Shown piece after piece: positions 57,111 through 64,000 of a DNA stretch of 64,000 bases (positions are counted from its first letter, which is position 1; the number at the start of each line of letters is the position of its first letter). The position numbers and the translations under genes are program-made. Origin of the DNA: Nymphaea colorata (Eukaryota > Streptophyta > Magnoliopsida > Nymphaeales > Nymphaeaceae); the NCBI RefSeq assembly GCF_008831285.2, contig NC_045147.1, positions 1,328,001-1,392,000 of the forward strand, read 5' to 3'. The notes below the pieces were generated by a model, which was not told the DNA's origin, did no database searches, and worked only from the letters and a program-made list of their open reading frames with translations.

Positions 57111-60100
57111 GAAGTGAAACTTTTTCCTAGCAATATAAAAAATAATGCCAATAACATAAGATTACATACAAATGTGTAAACACATTAAGAACAACAGTAT
57201 AATGCATACAATTTTTTCTTCTTCTTTTTTTACAGAACTTTCTTTCTTTAAATATCCGAAGGCATATACATCTGTACACATTTGCAAAATTACACTGAAG
57301 GTGTCCCAATCCCCTTTTGTGGTGTGTGCCACTCCCTGATGATGTTAGCCTTACTAGATTATTTGAAGGCTGCTCCTCCACTTGCAGAACATAATATGGA
57401 AATTGGATTGTAAAAACCTGCCTTGGAGGATATTTTCCAATTCTTGCCCAAATTCCTGTCATTATTGAATAGAAATCTAATCAACTTGTGAAATGTTGCT
57501 TCCTAAAGCATAAAAGACACATTCTTTTTACTATTATATTGCACCAATTTATCATGAGAAGAAGACGACAAAATGTGAACCTCCCGACAAGTAGTTTCTA
57601 AATTGGAAAATTTAGAAGGAATTGACAAAAAGGTGGCATTGTTGACAGTCCACCTTGAACTGAAGCTTGGGAAGAAGAAATACGTGATCATAGCTAGAAG
57701 TTATCTGTAATCTTTTTCAGACTCTAGTTGTCATCATTGCGTCATAGTTCTTGGCCTTCCTAGTCAAGTTAAAGAAAAATACACCTAATAGCAACCCTTC
57801 CATGTCATCTTCAGAAATTTCATTCTCTTGACTTGGTGGAGGCAGTATACTATCACCATGACAATGCCAACACACATAGTTTGGACCAAAACCAAATCAT
57901 ACTATATGGTTAAATGTATCTTCTACATATTAAAAAAAAAAAAAGTTGTTGCACCTTTCACATGGACACCTAAGTTTGCCATCGACAATAGTATTGTTCG
58001 CAATGACAAAGTCAAGAAAATTTTTAATTCCTCTCAAGTATTCAACACCTGCCTTATTAAATGAAACCATTCATACAAATCAACTGATTAAGCTCACCAT
58101 ATAATGCAATAGAAATATGAATTGGTTGGATGAAAACAATTACCTATTTTTGTAAATCAGCTTCTATCAACCATAATAGTAAAACTGTGTGTTGATTATA
58201 TTGCTCTCTAAAACAGTAATTTTAAACAGTCACTTAGCAGGCAATATCAATAAGGAAATATTAATTTAGTCTTAAGTACCTTAGTCAATAACTATGACTA
58301 TAATTATTCACTTGCCACGTCATAAAACTTGTAAAAGGAAGACAATCACCATACCTGTCACCAAAAAAAAACATCATACCATAGAGGAATGGTACATAAA
58401 ACCATCAAAACTATCATTTTTCTTCTTCTTTTTCTTGCTTCTTCTCCTTCAACTGACTTTTCCGTCTATTTTCTTTTTTCTTCTTCTTCTTCTTATATAT
58501 ATGCATCTTTGGTATGGAAATTAGCCAACCTGTTACGTGAAGGTTTTATATTCTGACACAACTGAAACATTGCACATCCATAATGTATTTCGAAATCGGC
58601 ATCCAACACATCTAATTATAAAAAGTAAAAAACAAGGTGACATGCTACTATATTTTTCCATTTGTTTGTCCACCTGTGTGGCTACTAAATTCTACTCATA
58701 CATATGTTCACATAGTCTGCTTATGAGTGTGTTTCAATACCTTACAGGGCTAGTGTTAAACTTTTAATTAACTTAGAACTAATGGTTGGGCCCAAAGGTG
58801 GCATAAGAGATCAGAGATAAAGGAATAAATCATGCAACATGGGTCGAGTCTCATGAAATAAACTATATGCATGTCAATTGTAAAGATTATAATCAGAACA
58901 TGCTATAGAAGTAAAAAAAAAAAAAAAAAAGATACCATGTCAACATTGAAATCCAGGTCGACTCTCGTGAAAACTTTGTCACTTAAGAAGTCATTCAGCT
59001 TGTGTCCATGCGAAAAAATCTCATCAGACAAAAACAAGAGACAGAGAAAGTGAGAGGGAGACGTAAAACTTCAATTTCAGCAATTTTTTCCTAAATCTAG
59101 AAAAAGGCCTTTCTTGAGCCATAAGAAATTCATACCTATTGGTCTCAAGCCCCAATTTTTCCAGTCATTTCCCACTTCCAAAAGTACTCTCTCAACATTT
59201 GCAGGGCATCATTATATAGCACCAACAATTTCCCTTCTACCAACCAACATCAAGACCAACCATATAACTATATATACTAGTTGGGATCTGATAGGGCCAT
59301 TTGTGTTTTCCCATGCCTATGTGTGTGCATGCATCATTGAAAAATAGGTGTTGGATGCTGATACATCACAAGCGTAGATATTGCTTAAATCACAAGATTT
59401 GCCATCTGCACTTGGACGCTTGGTGAAGGAACCCAGCAGCCCTTCAATTCACTGCCAAATTTAAGCAATGCAAGCAAACACTCATGCTTAGCCAAATCTT
59501 GATCATAGCAACCTCCAACTACAAGGTTCTCAGCAACCCATTTATGCACATGCCCTAGCTAAGATTAGCATATTGTATGGCACATCTTTTGCTATTAAAT
59601 ATGAGAGCTTTCAGCAACACAAGCGGGTAATCATTACCTTACACATGCATTGCCAATGTCAAATAAACTAATAAAAAGAAAAAGAGGAGTGGAAAGTGAT
59701 TCATGAACAAGGGGTTTAATACTTGTGGCTGTGGTGCTACCTATATGTAATGGGCAACATAATAAAAATGTGACCTTTGCTAGGAGTACAGGTGGATCGG
59801 ATTCAACCAATTGACAAAATATGTGGGAAAATTGGATTTGGAGCAGAGAAGGAAAAGGAAAATTCCCTAAATCTGAAAAACTGAACCTTTTTCACCCCTA
59901 TCCAGTTCAGAGAGCAGCACAACTCCATATCTGTCACCATCTTACAATATAGTAATAGGAAATACGCAGCCAAAAGTAACACCAAAGGCTTAGGGCAATG
60001 CTTAGGAGCCATGTGATGAGGCCTCATGTACAACTTGAAAGTAGGGGACTTGCTTTTGCCAATTATAAATAAAGAAAAAAGTGCTGTGCTGAGTCACATT

Positions 60101-60360
60101 CTTAGTGACACCAAAATCTTAATGGAATCCCCAAAGCCATAAACGATAGACCTAAAGGCAGTGTTACTTGGAAAGTGAAATCTACTTGATGAAGTTAAAG
60201 AAAGAAGATAGATCCATAAAATTTGAGCAACAAGCTATACTGCTCAATATCATAGATTCCTGCAATTAGCTCAATGACGACCCATTGCTTGATTTTCACC
60301 TGAAAGAAAATGTACTTATAAATCTGAATCACTAACATTTCATGCTTGAGGTTCACTTTC
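57111..60360. other. Unassigned sequence downstream of the CACTA terminus
   Basis: A 111-codon minus-strand open frame (57127-57462) is not recognised. CTT-rich (58415-58500) and A-rich (58908-58930) tracts are present. On the minus strand near 60210-60300 a splice-acceptor-like TTTCTTTCAG precedes VKIKQWVVIELIAGIYDIEQ, also unassigned. It may be CACTA interior or old genic sequence. Confidence 0.35.
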
Positions 60361-60866
60361 ATGTTAGCATGAGGTTGATTGCAGAGGATACAGAAGTTTC
60401 TTGATGAGGGCGACCTTCTTAAAGAAGAGCAGCAAAGGGCATGGAAGCTGACAAGGGACATTCAAGGATTTGGGAGTTTTTCTTGCACAAATGTTATGAG
60501 AATATAATAAGCCAACTCGACAGTGCAATCCCAGTATAATAACCATGCAGAGCAAGAAGATTTAATTACTAGAAGCACATGAGTTCCACAGGGATCAGTA
60601 AGTGCAGATGAAACCGTAACTTTTCTGTAGATGCAGAGTCATCCGTATCTAGTACCAGCAGTCATGAAGTTAGTAGCATGTTTCTGAAGGAATCAATAGA
60701 TGAATCGAATTTTATGAAGAACAATGATGATTGGAATCAGAGTAGAGAGTCACAGCCACTTTCGGGTGTTAGTGAAGAAGAATTTTTGCACCCAGCTTCT
60801 CCATCTCAAGTGGTTGCTATTCATCCATTCAGCCAACTTGAAGTGCACAGCAGGGTTAACATTTAA
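60361..60866 (+). pseudogene. Two exon-like pieces of an unrecognised gene
   Basis: Piece 1, after TTGATTGCAG (ending at 60386), reads RIQKFLDEGDLLKEEQQRAW then KLTRDIQGFGSFSCTN, up to a possible GT at about 60490. Piece 2, after TTTTCTGTAG (ending at about 60629), reads AESSVSSTSSHEVSS, then MFLKESIDESNFMKNNDDWN and QSRESQPLSGVSEEEFLHP and ends with TAA at 60864-60866. The charged helical and Ser/acidic tail composition looks like real protein. The pieces could be the last exons of one plus-strand gene, but the intron between them and any upstream exons are not secure. I do not recognise the family. Confidence 0.4.
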
Positions 60867-63250
60867 GTTATGGTTATAAATGAAAAAGAAGAAAAAGCAG
60901 CTGCAGATTTTGAAAGTGTTTTAATATTTTAAGAACTTAGCATGGAATGAAAAAAATATCATCTCAATGCATAAAGCATGTCATTTCATAAATTTTTGTG
61001 TGGAATATCTGATTTCATAAGGTGGCATGTTTTCCAAGTAAAAGTTTAGTCCTAGATTTATGGGAGGAGAGTTTTTTTCGTTTTAGAGCATTAAAAATAT
61101 TGGTGCTCACCCCCCTGTCCAAGGACGAATTCCAAAGAGCTCCTAGAGTAAAACAAATTTGGTAAAATGCTAGGTGAGCACTAAAAGACTGGGCTCAGGA
61201 AAAATTAAAGTTTTTATGCTCTTAGAGTCTTTGTGAGGTCTTGAAGTCAAGCTGTTGTAGTACTCAGTCAACATCTCTAGACAGGCACAACAAAGGTAAG
61301 AGGGGTCGTGGTCAGGTTTAGGCTTGGGTTCTGCGAGTTAGGTAAATTTTCTTCTCTTCTTTTCTGCTTTTTTTTTTTGTTTTGGTTTAATAATTTTTCT
61401 TAAGCATGCCTTAGGTTTTTTTTTCTGCCTTTAGCATGCTTAGATTAGATCTATTTCATCTTCTACGTTAGCTTTATCTACGCCTAGGCTAGTTTACTTC
61501 TTTTAAGCATGCTCTAGTTTAGTTTATTTCTTGCTTTCTAGATATAATATTTCCTATTTTCAAGGTAGGGGTGGAGGCCAAGTATGCCTCTCTATCCCTC
61601 TCTTGTTTTATTTGATGTTTTAATTTCAATTTCCAATTTTAATTTCAAAACTACATTGGGAAAATATATTTGTTTTCGATATAATAACTTAGAATTAGGC
61701 TTGTATTTCACTAAGTTTAATTATATGCACTATGGTTGAATGTCACACATCTAGCATAGCTTCTACAGAAACTGGAATGGGTAAGCCTAGTACCATGCCT
61801 TGCGGCAGTAGCCCTATCATGTGAACATCCTAACCTGGCTCAGTGTCTACGTGAACCTGTTTTATGAATCATAGCTTTATAAACAAATTTCAAAGTAAAC
61901 CTTTTCTATGGTCATTTTCTAAACCAACATTTAACCTAAGACCCCTAAACCCCATTTCAACTTAGACCATCCTCAGAACCTTCAACTCAGGCGCTAAGGC
62001 CTACAGTTTAGTTTCTTAACAGACCCCTAAACCCCATTTCAATGTCAACTGTAGAACTAAACTAAGGGAATCAGAACTTGTAGTATAAATATATGAGGAG
62101 AAAAACATTGTGATGGCATACTGTAAAATACATTTTGAATATTCATTGAAATAATGTTCAGATTTACATAGAAACATATGTTTGAGAACACTTTTATGGC
62201 CATATTTTGTTACAAAACTTTGTTTTGTTTTGGTTTGGTTGAAGTGATGAATGGTCTCTTTGACTTAGATGTTGTTGAATCTAGTTCCATGAGAATTAAT
62301 GGTGAATGTTTTTCTCTACTGCTCCTACTTGTATCCTGTATGTAGTTGCATCCACATGGCATGATCTTAAGGATATTTTTGGCAAATAGTAATGAATGGA
62401 CTCACTTGAGAATACCTTTAAGACCATTCCAAAGGTTGAAATGCCTATATGAGAGCATTGCCTCCCAAAGAAATCTTATAGCAGACCATGCTTTGTGGAG
62501 TGATTTATCTTTTAGTACTTATCCATTCATTATTGGTTGGGCCTATAATTGTGCAAGAAAACATGTCATTACATTTTTTGGGAGATTTGTTGATTGCTAC
62601 ATATATTTATAAAGGTTTACGAACCCATTGAGTCAATCTGTACAATAACACATGAAATATGGATGGGAAAATGGGTTTTACCTAATTTATTATTGACCAC
62701 AAGGTTCTATTGCTTATGTACGCAATCTTTCCTACCAATTTGGATATTAGCACTTCAATGAAGAACATGTATTTTGAGAAGTTGCAGTGAATGTTGTGAT
62801 TGATATTTATTTTTAAGAAGGAGTGTTAATGGAAATATGGTTGAGATAATTTTGATAAAATAATACATTCTTGGAGGATGAATTTCATGATAGGCATGAA
62901 ATTGAGAAGTGTATCTGATTTTGTGATTTGGATAGTTCAGAACAAGGAGATGATTATGATGAATGAGATACAAAAAGAGTATCGAACCACTTCAGGACAA
63001 TGGGAGTAGTTCTCTTGTAAGTCATAATTTAATGTTGAATATTGCCTTAAACATTCTATATTGTGAGTCTGATATTTAATTAAGGCATTTTTTGCCATGC
63101 CACATGTGATTGAGATTCGCAAAAGCATGAAAAAATATTTTTTCCTCTAAAAACATTAGTTGAAGAAACTAAGGGATAATCAAATGGTATCTGACACAAG
63201 ATTTGGGATTTCAATGTCATAGATAACAAATGAGTTTTCTATACTAAAAG
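60867..63250. other. Unassigned, LTR-like sequence
   Basis: 61100-62050 has the texture of an LTR (CT-rich stretches, AAGGTAAGAGGGG) and a 21-bp direct repeat GACCCCTAAACCCCATTTCAA at 61940-61960 and 62022-62042. No ends, PBS or PPT are identified. No credible gene is seen. Confidence 0.35.
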
Positions 63251-63279
63251 TCTAAAAGGATCAGACAAAAAATGTATCA

Positions 63280-63900
63280 ATCTGGTAGTTATGAAGGTAT
63301 ACATTCAATTGAGAGGTATGGACTATGAAGAATGATTGTTTTCCAATATTGAATGTATGACTTATGATTGCCTGATATTGGCAGCAATCATTTTGTGTAC
63401 AGATGACATTTTAGTATTGTTAGCAACTGTAGGAGTTGTTAAGGCCCACAAAGGACTACCCATCAGCTCATTTTGAAAGTAAACAAAAACATTGATGAAG
63501 CACCATCTGTTTTGGGAATAAAATTAAAAGCTAGTACTTAAAATGATGCCTTCCTCTTTCAAAATAGTTCTATATCAAGGGCTTGAAGGCAACTTGACAT
63601 GTGAAGCTACAATTTTAAATAGATTACTATTTCAAGTAGCAATAATCTTGTGCATCATATAAACTAGAAGGAAAAGAATTGGCATCCAGCATACCACATC
63701 CAATTATGTACAATGGGTAGTCGACTACATACATCTGATGAGGTATACCTGATATAATTGTGGAGTCAGGATCACCAGTCGATATCAATTAAATCCTAAT
63801 CAAATGTATTGTAGAGCTGTCAAGAGGATTATATGGTATCCATGAGGCAACTGCAATGATATAGTGGAACAGTACATTTTTAATCAACTTCAATGATATA
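63280..63900 (+). pseudogene. Highly decayed Ty1/copia reverse transcriptase
   Basis: Fragments in changing frames fit the RT order: CTDDILVLLATVGVVKAH near 63400-63450 (from YVDDILL..G..), then SRYQLNPNQMYCRAVKRIIW near 63775-63835 (from VSRYQSNPG..HW.AVKRILRYL). There are many stops. The family differs from the other copia elements in the window, judging from these motifs. Confidence 0.6.
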
Positions 63901-64000
63901 ATGGAATAGTGGTGAGTAGATGTATTTGGGTTTTGCAACTTCGAAAGCCAAACTCATTAATAGTTCAAATGCATATGTGGAGAATCATGAGTTTCACAAT

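Noticed and set aside
1-64000. CRISPR arrays, bacterial-type operons, rRNA or tRNA genes
   Set aside because: Nothing of this kind was seen; the DNA is plant nuclear and the repeats are transposon or microsatellite in nature. A tRNA gene could still be missed by eye; tRNAscan would settle it.

Overview
This is nuclear DNA of a flowering plant, from a gene-poor and transposon-rich region. The evidence is spliceosomal introns, an R2R3-MYB gene with a bHLH-binding signature, and a plant-type mixture of Ty1/copia, Ty3/gypsy (Tat/Ogre-like), L1-type LINE, hAT-like, PIF/Harbinger-like and CACTA sequences. I cannot name the species. Only one gene looks intact: a three-exon R2R3-MYB at 20138-21563 with its own TATA box and a G-box.

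Layout. 1-12410 is a four-level nest: a copia element (halves at 1-1659 and 11184-12410) split by a gypsy-type solo LTR (1660-11183), split by a 6.8 kb hAT-like element (2265-9029), split by a 2.2 kb hAT-like element (4713-6921). 13915-16438 is the 3' end (LTR plus 3' UTR) of a minus-strand Tat-like element, followed by a LINE reverse-transcriptase remnant (about 16480-18490). 18928-19152 is an unassigned open exon on the minus strand. The MYB gene follows. 22690-22976 is a dead exon of a CDK-like kinase. 25214-29696 is a 4.5 kb LTR of the Tat-like family. Its internal side holds a degenerate tandem duplication, into which a complete but inactive copia element inserted (31458-36750). AT microsatellites follow, then a minus-strand copia remnant (about 40250-43220). 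43777-55125 is a minus-strand Tat-like element with LTR ends, a primer-binding site and gag but no visible pol, carrying a Harbinger-like insertion at 49414-50302. 55126 onward is a plus-strand LTR start, then a CACTA terminus at 56600, two exon-like pieces near 60.4-60.9 kb, and a worn copia reverse transcriptase at 63.3-63.9 kb.

All mobile-element coding regions carry stops or frameshifts. The most informative content is the element architecture: shared LTR ends, target-site duplications, a paralogous empty site and deletions in control sequences. Boundaries were found by eye from repeated termini and need alignment to refine.
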